Part shown: in pieces, positions 1-8,935 of the stretch
Layout of the letters: each line of letters opens with the position of its first letter
Position numbering within the stretch: position 1 is the stretch's first letter
Source: Rallus limicola
Lineage: Eukaryota > Chordata > Aves > Gruiformes > Rallidae
NCBI GenBank assembly: GCA_022605955.1
Contig: JAKCOZ010000058.1
Coordinates: forward strand, 1,736,001 to 1,800,000
Length of the DNA stretch: 64,000 nt
Direction of reading: 5' to 3'
Position numbers and translations under genes: made by a program
The notes under the pieces: model-generated
Told to the model about the DNA's origin: nothing
The model's database searches: none
Seen by the model: the letters and a program-made list of their open reading frames with translations, nothing else

Positions 1-88
1 GAGTCAGTGAAGGCCTAAAGTCGAAGGCCTTGTCCCTAGAAAAGGCAAGAAAGGAGGCAGTAACAGATGGACTGAAGAGGGCACTCAA
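1..88 (+). CDS. RAD52: RAD52 exon, annealing domain (5' cut by window edge)
   Basis: The frame starts at base 3 (GTC) and reads [17 protein letters not shown] and on to DGLKRAL. The exon ends at 88 before GTAAGT, leaving two bases (AA) that pair with the first G of the next exon to give Lys. In human RAD52 this position (about 156) is Arg, one of the basic residues lining the DNA-binding groove, so the change is conservative. Confidence 0.95.
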
Positions 89-3000
89 GTAAGTGAAGGT
101 CACCACTTGTACGTTTTCAGAAGTTAAGTGAGAGTTACACGTTATTTTCAGTCACAGCAAGCTCTCTTGTTCCTCAGGTGCTTTGGGAATGCTCTTGGAA
201 ACTGCATCCTAGACAAAGATTACCTACGAGCCGTGAATAAGCTTCCGCGCCAGGTGCAGTACACGGGCTGGTCGAGCAGGGGCTGCGGGAGGCCGGCTGC
301 TCCTGGGCCCGCGGGTAAAAGATGATAAATAACCATCGGAATGGAAGCATCTCATCCCTGAATGCTTCCATTAATCTGCTTAGCTCCTGCCTCCTACCAG
401 GTGGGGGCAGTAGGCTTCTAGGCGGTAACTCACCTCGCTCACTGAGGAAAACGTGAGCCTTTTCTAACTGCCAGTCCACAGAGTTTCATACCCTTCATCC
501 CAGTAAGACTGACCAGCCAGACTAGCCAGCCTGGAGCTCGGAGGTGGTTCTTTCTTGCTAGCTCAGCCTGGAGGAGCGGATCCAAAGCGACATCTCGCCA
601 AGTGAAGGCGGCACAGATCTCTGCTTTGCCAGGGTGGTTGCCTGTTGGTAGAGTTGCCGAACCACAGAGCCAATCCATCAAAGCCGAGAACGGCGTACCT
701 TCTTCAACCTCCTGATGGCAGAGCTGAGCAAGGCTCTGCCGTGCCCATTAATAACCGTGTGAAAACAGAACTGTCAAAGCTGACAGCTGCCCACAGCAGC
801 CTTATGAGCCTGTCTGGGAATCTGTAGGATTCCGTATCCGTCATCTGCATCTGCTCTGGTCTTAAGAGAGCACAGTACAGGGAGACATGGGATATCTGCC
901 CTGAAGCACTAACGCACCGTTGCATGAATTCAGTGATCAACTAACTGAACGACTGTGCTGAAAACACATTTCAGCTTCCAAACTTACTCTTGCACTTGGA
1001 GCAAACAAGCTTATGTTTTTCATCAGTACTGGACAGAAAAGCCTGTGCATGTTCCACTGAGTCAGTGAAGGAACTGTCTGAATGTGTTTTCTTTCCATTC
1101 CTGAACATGTTTTCTTTTCATTCCTTTACCAGATAGCCCCTGAGTTAGATTTGGTCAAAGCGAAGAGGCAGGACTATGAGCCTGAAATAGAGAAAGCAAG
1201 GTACAGTAGCTGTTTGGAAAGGCAGAACGCAGGAGGGCGACAACATTGTGAGGTGGCATCAGCTTGTGAGCCTGGTCAGGTGGAGGCTGCGCTGGTGACT
1301 GGAGATCTGAAACAGCTGAATACTCCCAGGTGAGACTGCAATTATGAATTCATTTCATAAGCTTGATGAGAAGTTGTTGTACCTTTTAAAACACACAGGC
1401 CCACTTTGGAAGGTGCCATAAAATGCTACTTTAATGGGTTTTCCTTCCCGTTGTTTCTTTTTCCTTCACGAAATGTAACTGCTGAAATCCTCTCTAACAT
1501 TGTGCTTGCTTGGTGGGAGGGGCAGAGATACAGGCCACATGGCTACTGACTGCGATGCCACTTACCAGCGGAAACTGTGACAAAAGCAGCTACAGCAACA
1601 GTTCTGGGAACAGATGGAGAAAAAGCGTCAGGCTCCAGTAGTTTCTCCTAGCAGGAAACAGGGTAAGGCTTGGCATTAGAAATCGTTGAGTCACCATCCC
1701 TGGATGTGTTTAAAAAAGGGTAGGTGAGGTTCTTAGAGATACGGTTTAGCACAGGACAGGAACAGTTGGACTCAATGATCTTAAAGGTCTTTTCCAACCA
1801 TGTGATTCTGTGACAGCTTTAATGAGAGCTGCAGGCTGAAATGTGTTCCTCTCTGTGATGGAGCCCAACTGCTTTCATTTGCTTTTGCCCTGTGCTGTTG
1901 GCACACCTTCAGGACCAAAGGAGGACTTTCATACTTCTTCCACCCTTCCGTGTCCTTATAGCAGCAGCTCTAAAAAAGCCCTGCAGCTTTCCAGCCACGC
2001 TAAAACTTCGTGCGGCACAGTGGCTGTTGGTGTCATTAACGTGCTGTGCCTGAGCTGAGGCTGCAGCACTTCACCAAGGCAGTTGCAGGCAAATACAAGA
2101 TTGCATTAGCTACTGGGACATTGGTCTTTCCTCACGGGGAAGTCTGGACAGCTGTGGGGCAAGCAGGGACTCGGGGGTGGGGCAAGCAGGGACTCGGGGT
2201 GGGGTAAGCAGGGACTCGGGGGTGGAGTAAGCAGGGACTCGGGGGTGGGGTAAGCAGGGACTCGGGGGTGGGGTAAGCAGGCTGAAAAACAGTTTGAAGC
2301 AGGCAGTTGCTTTTATCAGCCATCATCAGGTACAGAAGCTCACTGTTCCAAAACATACCCTGTGCTAGGAAAAAAGAGGGTAGGAGGTGGCAGCTGCCAT
2401 TTACCTTTGCAGACTCATGCTCTGTTACGAAGCAGCAAAGGTGGTTCTGTGTTCCTAATGCTCATCTTCTGTTACCTCCACCCAGCTGCAGCCGATCCTC
2501 CTGTAAAGCACAGCACACCAGCAGCAGCACAACAGGAGCTAGTGATAGAAGAGGAGTTCTTCACAGGTCAGCCAGAAGGCCATGAGTATTACCTGTTCAG
2601 TCATTAGCTTTTAAATCAGCTCTTCAGAGTACGGCGTCAGGGTAAAAGTCCTGAAGAGGTCAGAACAACAGAAGTACGAGTACAGGTCGGATCTGAGCAG
2701 TACAAACCTTGCTGGGGTGTCAGGGAAATGCTGCCCAGCTCTACAAGGGCTCGCACACCATGCTTTTCAGTCAACGCTGCACGGAAGCAGAACGTTTTGC
2801 GGGGGGGGGGGAGGGAGGGGTGTCATCACTGTGGCTGTTTGGGTCACACTGACACCACAGTGCCTGGACATTTAAGTCCAGGGCAGAAGGGGTAGTACCA
2901 TTTCCCTGCGCTGTGGGGACGTAAGAGCTGCTTTACAGTTTTGTAGCAGCCACCACTCATTGGAAAAGAGCAGGCTGGTCCTAGGGTTATCTCCATTCCT

Positions 3001-3578
3001 GTAATACAATACTGACATGCTTGGTTCGATCACCTTTTCATTCACTCTAGATGATCCTGAACTTTGGGACATTTCCTTGGAGTCTGTTGATCTGAAGACA
3101 ATGGGTCACAAAACGACAGCCGCAGCAGCGGGACACTGGACACCTGAAACACCCCGTGGATGTCATCAAATGACAACTCGGTCCAGGACACCTCACAGAA
3201 TGATGCATCACAAAACTTCTGCGAGACTTGCACAGTTGCAGCCACCTGCTACAATTACAAGCAGCAGCAGCTGTGCCAGCCACCATAACCTGGGTAGGTG
3301 CTGCCAGACAGCAGCGCTGGGCTTTGGAAGAAGCGCTGTCAGATTAGCAAGTTGGAGCTGCACCATAGCGGGCTAGGAGAACTCAGTGGGTTTTCTACCC
3401 AGTTGTCCTAGCGAGGAAGAGCTGGGCAGGGGCTGGGGGAGGGAATTGAGGGGCACTTTTAGAAGGAGAAAAAGCACTTTTAAAAACATCCCATTTCTTA
3501 TTCTCTCCCCATTTGGCAGTGTGCAGCCCCCGCGGGAGAAGCCAAAGCATGAAGAAGAGGAGGATAGAACCGACGTAG
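1..3578 (+). CDS. RAD52: RAD52, 3' part (seven coding exons, 5' end off window), with an in-frame stop
   Basis: RAD52 anneals complementary single strands and acts as a recombination mediator in nuclear homologous repair. Seven exons join in phase: 1-88, 178-253, 1133-1329, 1526-1662, 2486-2566, 3051-3293, 3520-3578. The first two encode the end of the conserved annealing domain ([17 protein letters not shown], then [15 protein letters not shown]). Later exons carry the variable C-terminal half, including the [11 protein letters not shown] region, and end in a basic MKKRR tail like the nuclear-localisation end of the human protein. All introns are GT-AG. Oddity: the codon after QRKL in the fourth exon is TGA (1578-1580), where the family has arginine, so the C-terminal half is cut off as read. 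The gene converges on WNK1, the same neighbour order as in mammals. The gene identity is secure; whether the stop is real, polymorphic or an assembly error is open. Confidence 0.95.
178..253 (+). CDS. RAD52: RAD52 exon, end of annealing domain
   Basis: It follows the acceptor TTCCTCAG and reads [19 protein letters not shown] then NKLPRQ, with donor GTGCAG at 254. The FGNALGNC motif is a RAD52 family signature. The intron before it (89-177) is only 89 bases, close to the minimum for vertebrates. Confidence 0.95.
254..1132 (+). other. RAD52: RAD52 intron
   Basis: 879 bases between two coding exons. I see no exon, no known repeat family and no RNA gene in it. Confidence 0.8.
1133..1329 (+). CDS. 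RAD52: RAD52 exon, start of C-terminal half
   Basis: The acceptor is TTTACCAG and the donor GTGAGA. The frame reads [20 protein letters not shown] and continues KARYSSC, matching the LTKAKRQDLEP...EARYNSC stretch of human RAD52. The rest is a poorly conserved linker. The exon is 197 bases and ends in phase 2 (AG). Confidence 0.93.
1526..1662 (+). CDS. RAD52: RAD52 exon containing an in-frame TGA
   Basis: Phase 2 from the previous exon fixes the start at 1526. The frame reads [17 protein letters not shown], then TGA, then [17 protein letters not shown], then [10 protein letters not shown]. The human counterpart is [13 protein letters not shown], so the stop replaces a conserved Arg. Both sides of the stop are conserved in one frame and the donor GTAAGG is intact. 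This segment lies in the RPA-binding region of the human protein. The exon is 137 bases, so skipping it would shift the frame. Confidence 0.92.
1578..1580 (+). other. RAD52: Premature stop codon (TGA) in RAD52
   Basis: TGA sits in frame between CTG and CAA. The expected codon is Arg; CGA to TGA is a single CpG-type transition. It lies 82 bases before the exon end, with three more coding exons downstream, so nonsense-mediated decay would be predicted. A truncated product would keep the annealing domain but lose the RAD51-binding region and the basic C-terminus. Confidence 0.85.
1683..1816 (+). mobile_element. CR1 LINE 3' fragment in a RAD52 intron
   Basis: It contains the degenerate CR1 3' consensus: CACCATCCCTGGATGTGTTTAA, then GGACTCAATGATCTTAAAGG, then CTTTTCCAACCATG and the terminal TGATTCTGTGA. 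This is a 5'-truncated copy, as most bird CR1s are. Confidence 0.85.
2151..2286 (+). repeat. Minisatellite, about 24-bp unit, about 5.5 copies
   Basis: The unit is roughly AAGCAGGGACTCGGGGGTGG plus GGT or GGC; copies differ by one or two bases and one unit is one base short. It lies in the RAD52 intron 1663-2485. Most units contain GGGTAAGCAGG, which resembles a 5' splice site, and G-runs of four to five. Confidence 0.93.
2486..2566 (+). CDS. RAD52: RAD52 exon
   Basis: After CCACCCAG the frame reads [11 protein letters not shown], then [13 protein letters not shown]. This aligns with the human THSTPVTVSEPLLEKDFLAG stretch. The donor is GTCAGC at 2567. Phase 1 at both ends is consistent with its neighbours. 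Confidence 0.9.
2801..2820 (+). repeat. G-rich run
   Basis: Eleven G, then A and further G-triplets and G-quartets, in the RAD52 intron 2567-3050. It could form a G-quadruplex and is a likely site of sequencing or assembly error. Confidence 0.8.
3051..3293 (+). CDS. RAD52: RAD52 exon, RAD51-binding and variable C-terminal region
   Basis: The acceptor TTCACTCTAG precedes [16 protein letters not shown]; further on [17 protein letters not shown] matches the human NQMVTQNRTPHSVCHQK block. The donor is GTAGGT at 3294. The exon is 243 bases and open throughout, despite the upstream stop, which suggests that stop is recent. Confidence 0.9.
3520..3578 (+). CDS. RAD52: RAD52 last coding exon, basic C-terminus
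   Basis: After TTTGGCAG, phase 1 gives [19 protein letters not shown] and a TAG stop at 3576-3578. It matches the human end RKSQDMKKRKYDPS, which carries the nuclear-localisation signal. A longer open frame in another phase (ending at 3649) is a shadow: it needs a weaker donor at 3298 and has no family similarity. Confidence 0.92.
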
Positions 3579-4290
3579 GCCACCTGCTGGTATCAGCACC
3601 TCCATACCCCATTAGAGCAGGAGAACAGTCTGCTGCTCAAGTCATGTGAGGAAGTCTAACACCTTGCTGTGTTTTCCTGTGATTAAACTTTTCTGTGGTG
3701 CTTTGCCTGAACTGAGCCAGCAAGAGCTTAGCATACTGCTAGGTTATTGCATGTTTGAGATGTCTTCTACAAACAAGCAATCAGATGGCCTTCTGCCATG
3801 CTGGACTTACAGCTATCACAAGCTGATGCTGGGAACAATTTGCCTGAAACTGTAACAATCTGTGAAATGAGACTCCGTTCACAGCCTTTTTTTCCTCCTT
3901 CAGCGTTGGGTTTCAGCACAGAGAAAAGAGATTTGCAGTCTAACGGGGTGAGGGCGAAGTACAGCCCAACAGCAAAGCCTGCAGCACAAGCCATGGGTAC
4001 GAAGCTGGGGCAGCATCTGCCCCCCTCTCCCCCCAAAAGCACAGCAAACCCAGGGTGGGGGCACAGTGGTGCTCCTCACCTTGCTCCTTGGCCTTGGGAG
4101 ACTCCTTCAGCTGTGCCTGTGCAACAGGGTGGCATGGGGTGCACTGGGACTGCTGCCAGGGAGCCACACATAGCATCTCCTGCAGCATCTGCTTGGACCA
4201 TTTATAAAATGAATGGGAGCTGTACTTCTGTTTTTAAATAAGCTTTCAACCCTTTTCAATATAAAAATAAAATGAAATTTGAAAAACCAA
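3579..4290 (+). other. RAD52: RAD52 3'UTR (inferred)
   Basis: Runs from the stop to just after an AATAAA at 4266-4271. An ATTAAA at 3682-3687 is a weaker, earlier polyadenylation candidate. The stretch has open frames but none with recognisable similarity. The end position is inferred from the signal only. Confidence 0.6.
4266..4271 (+). terminator. RAD52: Candidate RAD52 polyadenylation signal
   Basis: Canonical AATAAA about 690 bases after the RAD52 stop, followed by a GT/T-containing stretch (ACTTGTAGCTGTTCCTGTC). Confidence 0.55.
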
Positions 4291-5860
4291 CCACACTTGT
4301 AGCTGTTCCTGTCTCTCCTTCAATGTGTTACACCTCATTGCTTGTTTAGCAAGCTCAAAGAAGGTAACACACTCTGATGAACCGCAAGTAGGAAGATGAA
4401 GAGATGACCACCACATCCCTGCAGCCTTGCACAGCAACTGCTGCTCCTTCTTGCTACAAGGTGAAAGGAAGACCTTTTAAACAGGGTTTCAAGGTGGGTA
4501 CGGGGGTGCTGGAGCCAAGGAGGACAATGATAGCACCTGGCTGGAGGTAGAGCCGGATGAGGAACATTCAAATTCTTGGCAAGCAGGGCCTTGTGCCTGT
4601 GCTTTGACCTGATGGAGCAGTGGTGGCAATGCTCATAGCTGCCTGAACAGAAGAAAGTTTGGCATATTCCTGTTCCTCCTATGTCACTGCTTTTTTCCTT
4701 AAAAGATCCTCTATTCCTCCTTACCCCCTCAGCAGGGCAAAGAACAAGGACTGATTTCATCCTGGAAAAATCAGACAAATCTTTAGTTACCTGTAACAGA
4801 TCACATCTAGAAAATACATTTCACATTTCACTGTACCAGTTTCCCCCCAGCACTGCCTCAGAACAGCTCAGGGAAGAAATATGTGCCACAGGCTTGAGTC
4901 ACACACTCCCTGTTGAGATCAGGTACTTGCGAGGAAGGGAACCTGCAGAAACTCACAGCCAGCGTGGTCAGAGCTGCTCCAGGCTTCTAGTGAAAGAACT
5001 TGCAGTCCTGTATAAACACAACTGCTCCGGCATCCCTGACTCCACGGAAACAGTGTGAACACGGTCATGGCTTCGCTCAGAGAAGGCACCGCAACAAACC
5101 TCTCGGCACAAGAGCAGCCAAACTTAAACTTGGAGCTTTTTTGGTTGCTTCCTTTAAGGCTGGAGCTGCATGACTCATAACAGCCGTTCTTAAAATGGAA
5201 AGAAATGCAGCAGCAATTAGTGTTTAGAAATACCGAGCAATTCCTGCGAGTCCACAGCTCTTCGGGAATGACCCTGTAAAAACAGTTCCACTCTGGACCA
5301 GTACCGTCACCAATCTGGGGATGGAATTCCTATTACACATCCACACAAATTGTTTCTTCTCTGCAGGCAGGCAGGTGCATGGCCCCACTCCCCACTGCCC
5401 CAGAGGCAGGAGCAGACCTGAGAGCTGCTTCTTCCCACCAGGCTGGAGCTTCTCCAGCGCTTGCAGCAGACCCAGCATTGCACCATGCCGGGTGAGCTCC
5501 AGCAAGCCCAGCTCTTGCCCGTCACAGCTGAGTGCCTTCCTCTGCTATTCCGTAACTTCTTAACCATCTCAGCCATAAAAGCCATGGTGATGCTGCTCCT
5601 ACCTTGGCCTCCATCCATCCACCTCCCTCCCCTTCCCTTAGGCCCCTCCTCTCAGAGGAGATCCACTCTGTGGGTGCTCCCTTTGAGTACCAAACTCATC
5701 CAGGCCCACTAAAAGGCCAAGGGCTCATCGCTGACCCCTGCTTTTAACACATTAAGGGCCTCATTAAAATGGGTTTCTTGTACCTCCCTGTGATACCAGG
5801 AAACAGTCAAGAGGATGGAGAGGTTGGAACCTGCTGTTCAACAAGAAAACCCACAGCTCA
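4291..5860. other. Intergenic region between convergent RAD52 and WNK1
   Basis: About 1.5 kb of mixed sequence. Both strands have open frames up to 147 codons but none looks like a known protein. No repeat family is recognised. Confidence 0.6.
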
Positions 5861-6018
5861 ACAAAAGCAGGTTTGGTTTATTTGAATGACTTCATGAAAT
5901 AGTCTACAAAGGTAACAAACGGCAGCACGAAGCGCAGTCGTACAAGCGGCGCAGTGCCTGGGTTTAGTGCAAAACATACAACTAACTACGGCCAGGGAAG
6001 CCCAAAGTTTCAATTCAT

Positions 6019-6033
6019 TTTATTTTTTTTATT
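6019..6033 (-). terminator. WNK1: Candidate distal WNK1 polyadenylation signals
   Basis: Two AATAAA hexamers read on the minus strand (6028-6033 and 6019-6024) inside an A-rich tract. Another lies at 5877-5882 and one at 6172-6177. Which is used cannot be told from sequence. Confidence 0.45.
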
Positions 6034-7809
6034 TTTTAATTATTTTTTTTACAGTGTACATTGTTAAATAATGTAAAGAAAACGCTTGTAATTCAGAAAC
6101 AGATTTTATGTGGAAAAAGATACTCAAAGTGTAATATTAAACAAAATAATTTAACAGTTCAGTAGCATTAGTTTATTCCTCTAGACTTCAGTTATTCATC
6201 CACAGGAGGAGGGGGGGGGGATCAATGGTAAATAAAACCAGTTCTTGCATAACAGTAAGTGAAAACACGACCTCAAACTTAGTAGATCAAAATTAAATAA
6301 CCACGTGCTGCGTTCAGCTGATTGGTTCCCCTGCCACAAATATTCCCCTCCTTTCATGACTGCCTCGGGTTTGTCACTGCTCCCCTGCCCAGAGCTCACC
6401 TTCCCCCCTTGCGTGGCCACATTCTGGAAACTCCTCTGCGCCCACTCGGTCGGAGGAGCAGAGGTTCTCCTTTCACTTCTGCCTGGGGGGGTGAGGAGAA
6501 CCCCCTGCTTCCCCCCCCCTTCCACCACGCACATGCCACCAGCCCCCTCTCTCATCCTGTAGCTCGGTCTGCACTCCGGTTACAAAGAATAGCCCCCGGA
6601 TGGAAGGAACTTGGAGCCCAGCTGCCTCGCCACTATCTCCCACCCCCAGCCCGTACCTGCCCTTGCTGCCAAAACTGCTGTTAAACAAAAAAAAAAAGTG
6701 TCAGGAAAGGAACGGATCTTTGTAAAAATAAAAGAGCAAGAACATCCACTGACAGAAAAACTCCCTGTTAAGGCTCCACGGGGAAATAGCGCTCCCAGAA
6801 AATAAAAAATAATAATTAAAATAAAAAATCCTCAGGCAAGTAACATCTCCGTGGTGCAGCAGCTTCCAGGATAGCAGTGAGCTCCTCCCAGGAATGAGGA
6901 AGCAGCCCCTGCACCCTTCACAGCTCTTCGCAGCACTACATAAATACTGGCTGGTATTATTTTTACTTTGAAGAGGAAACCAGTATTTCTTAAATATGAA
7001 AAGGGAGAGTGACCAAAGCAGAAGGTACAGTCTAGTTACTAAGAGGTGACAGTTACAGTCCTGGTACCAGCTTGAAATTCATTACAGAGTGAACAAAATC
7101 GTGAGTCCTCCAAAGAAGACAGAGGAGAAAGTTCTTGATGCCGGCGGTTTCAAGTGCATCCATTGCCGGCAATGGACATTGCACCAGGACAGACTATTCC
7201 TGGCTTAAATGGATTTTACCAACAAAAATGGAAAGAAAAGGTAAGAAAAACAACCACAGCAGACCAGCCCGTGCCAATGAGCAATGGCACCTCTCCCTCA
7301 AGTCACATCCCAAACAAACAACTTTGCCACTTCACAGGTGGAGACAAACTGCACCTTCAGTTAGGCCTTTCCCAGAGACACACGTTCCCTCCCTCCTCTC
7401 TCCATCTCAGATACAGACCTCCTGCCTCCACAGACGCTACTGGTTAGTCTTGGTTTAGCTTCGCCCACAGCTCTCTGTCCCAGCCCCACCTGGCCCCTGT
7501 CACACCAGCACCTTCGGATCTTCCTGCCTGGACAAGTTTCCCTGACGCGCAGGAGGCTGTTCCAACCCGTCTCCTCAATGCCTTCCCCCTCCACGCACCT
7601 GCTCTGAACAGTAACAGTATCACCAAGCGAACTCGCTGGGTACCAGCCACCCTCCTCTGAGCTCACCCTCTCTCCACCCGGGGGTCTGCTGGGAAGACGG
7701 TGCTAACTGCAGAAGCAAGAGAAGTCCAAGGCACTAAAATATCCAGCAAGCATACTGGGAGAACAGACAAGTATTCAAGTACATTAATTTATACAATTTT
7801 ACATTCACA

Positions 7810-7815
7810 TTTATT
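7810..7815 (-). terminator. WNK1: Candidate proximal WNK1 polyadenylation signal
   Basis: Minus-strand AATAAA about 810 bases after the stop, within an AT-rich patch. It would give a shorter 3'UTR form. Confidence 0.4.
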
Positions 7816-8620
7816 TATCTAATACAATGAAAATACAAAGGAAAAAGTTAAAGTGTCTCCAATAAGTATAAGGATATAGCTAGCTTTTTTTCCCGTTTTT
7901 TTTTCTTCTTTTTAACCCTCTATATTCCACTCATTTTTAAACTACTGTTGTCCAACAACATTTATATATCACAGTGTTTCCACATCAAAACTGATGGTAA
8001 GTACATGTCCGCAGGGAACTTTTAAAATTTTTTAAACAATTTAAATTGCTCTAATGCTGCAGTCAAAGCTGTTAATATCTTACTTAAAGCAGTAATGACC
8101 TATCAAGCACGGGCTGCACTGCAAGTCCATTCATGTGCCCCATCATTTCAGAGCCAGATACGGTTGACGGGGGAGAGGGAGAGGAGGGGGGATTTGGACA
8201 CCTTTTCTCCTGGTCTTGGTTCTTCAGGGAGAGACAAGAAGCATGCTAAAGCCTCATGCTAGGATTCAGCTCTCCCACCTCAACACGGCTGGATTCAGCC
8301 TCAAACCAGAGAGACATTTTACAGCAAGACTGCATTAACTGACCCCATGGCTTCTCTTCGCAGCTCTCATCCCAAATGAGAGCGGAACCCCTTGGTCAAA
8401 AGCACTGTCCCATCGTAAGGATGCTGATCATCCTCCTCCCCCTTGAAAGCATGTGGGGAAACCCCCTTTACAGGGAGTTGACAGCAACGGTTGGAAAAGA
8501 GAAATTCATTCCCAGTCTGGCAAGCTACCAGTTCACTGCAGCACTAGGAGTTGATACAGGGCCCCATCTCCCTCCCCATGTCCTGTCCCGAGGTCTAGCC
8601 AGTGCGGCCTCCAAGCACGG

Positions 8621-8935
8621 CTAAGTGGTCCGCAGGTTGGAGCCTGGAGGGTTGCTGATCGATTTTTGCAAATTGCTGATGTTGAAGCCTTGCAAAGAGG
8701 CGGCACCTACGGGCTGGAACTGGCCGAGCGGTGGCTGCGCCGGACCACCTGCCCCACTCCATGGAGCGGCAAAAGACGCTGCTGGATAACCGTACTGCTG
8801 CGGAGGGCACATGGCCTTCGTGAAGGGACCTAAAGAGGTAGCTGATGCTGCAGAGATGGGCGTAGCACCCAGGGAAGATGTCATAGAGATACAGAGCTGA
8901 CCTGGTGCTGAGAATTTTCTTGCCATTCCAGGGCC
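8621..8935 (-). CDS. WNK1: WNK1 exon 28, coding part and stop
   Basis: It begins [20 protein letters not shown] after TTTCTTTCAG and ends [20 protein letters not shown] with TAG at 8621-8623. This is the invariant vertebrate WNK1 C-terminus. Confidence 0.96.
   Translation of the reverse strand, partial: GPGMARKFSAPGQLCISMTSSLGATPISAASATSLGPFTKAMCPPQQYGYPAASFAAPWSGAGGPAQPPLGQFQPVGAASLQGFNISNLQKSISNPPGSNLRTT

Larger units (their letters stand above)
5860..8620 (-). other. WNK1: WNK1 3'UTR (inferred)
   Basis: Follows the TAG of exon 28. It contains several minus-strand AATAAA signals (7810-7815, 6172-6177, 6028-6033, 6019-6024, 5877-5882), suggesting short and long 3'UTR forms; a long 3'UTR of 2-3 kb is usual for vertebrate WNK1. 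AT-rich patches at 6001-6060 and 7780-7990 and homopolymer G/C runs (6209-6220, 6511-6518) stand out. The distal end is an inference. Confidence 0.65.

Noticed and set aside
2151..2286. CRISPR-like array
   Set aside because: Repeat units abut without spacers in a vertebrate intron; it is a minisatellite.
3386..3649. An 87-codon + strand open frame overlapping the RAD52 end
   Set aside because: The phase from the preceding exon selects another frame that ends in the conserved MKKRR tail at 3578; this one is a shadow.
3798..4241. A 147-codon frame in the RAD52 3'UTR as a separate gene
   Set aside because: Low-complexity Pro/Ala-rich translation, no splice or promoter evidence, lies before the RAD52 poly(A) signal.
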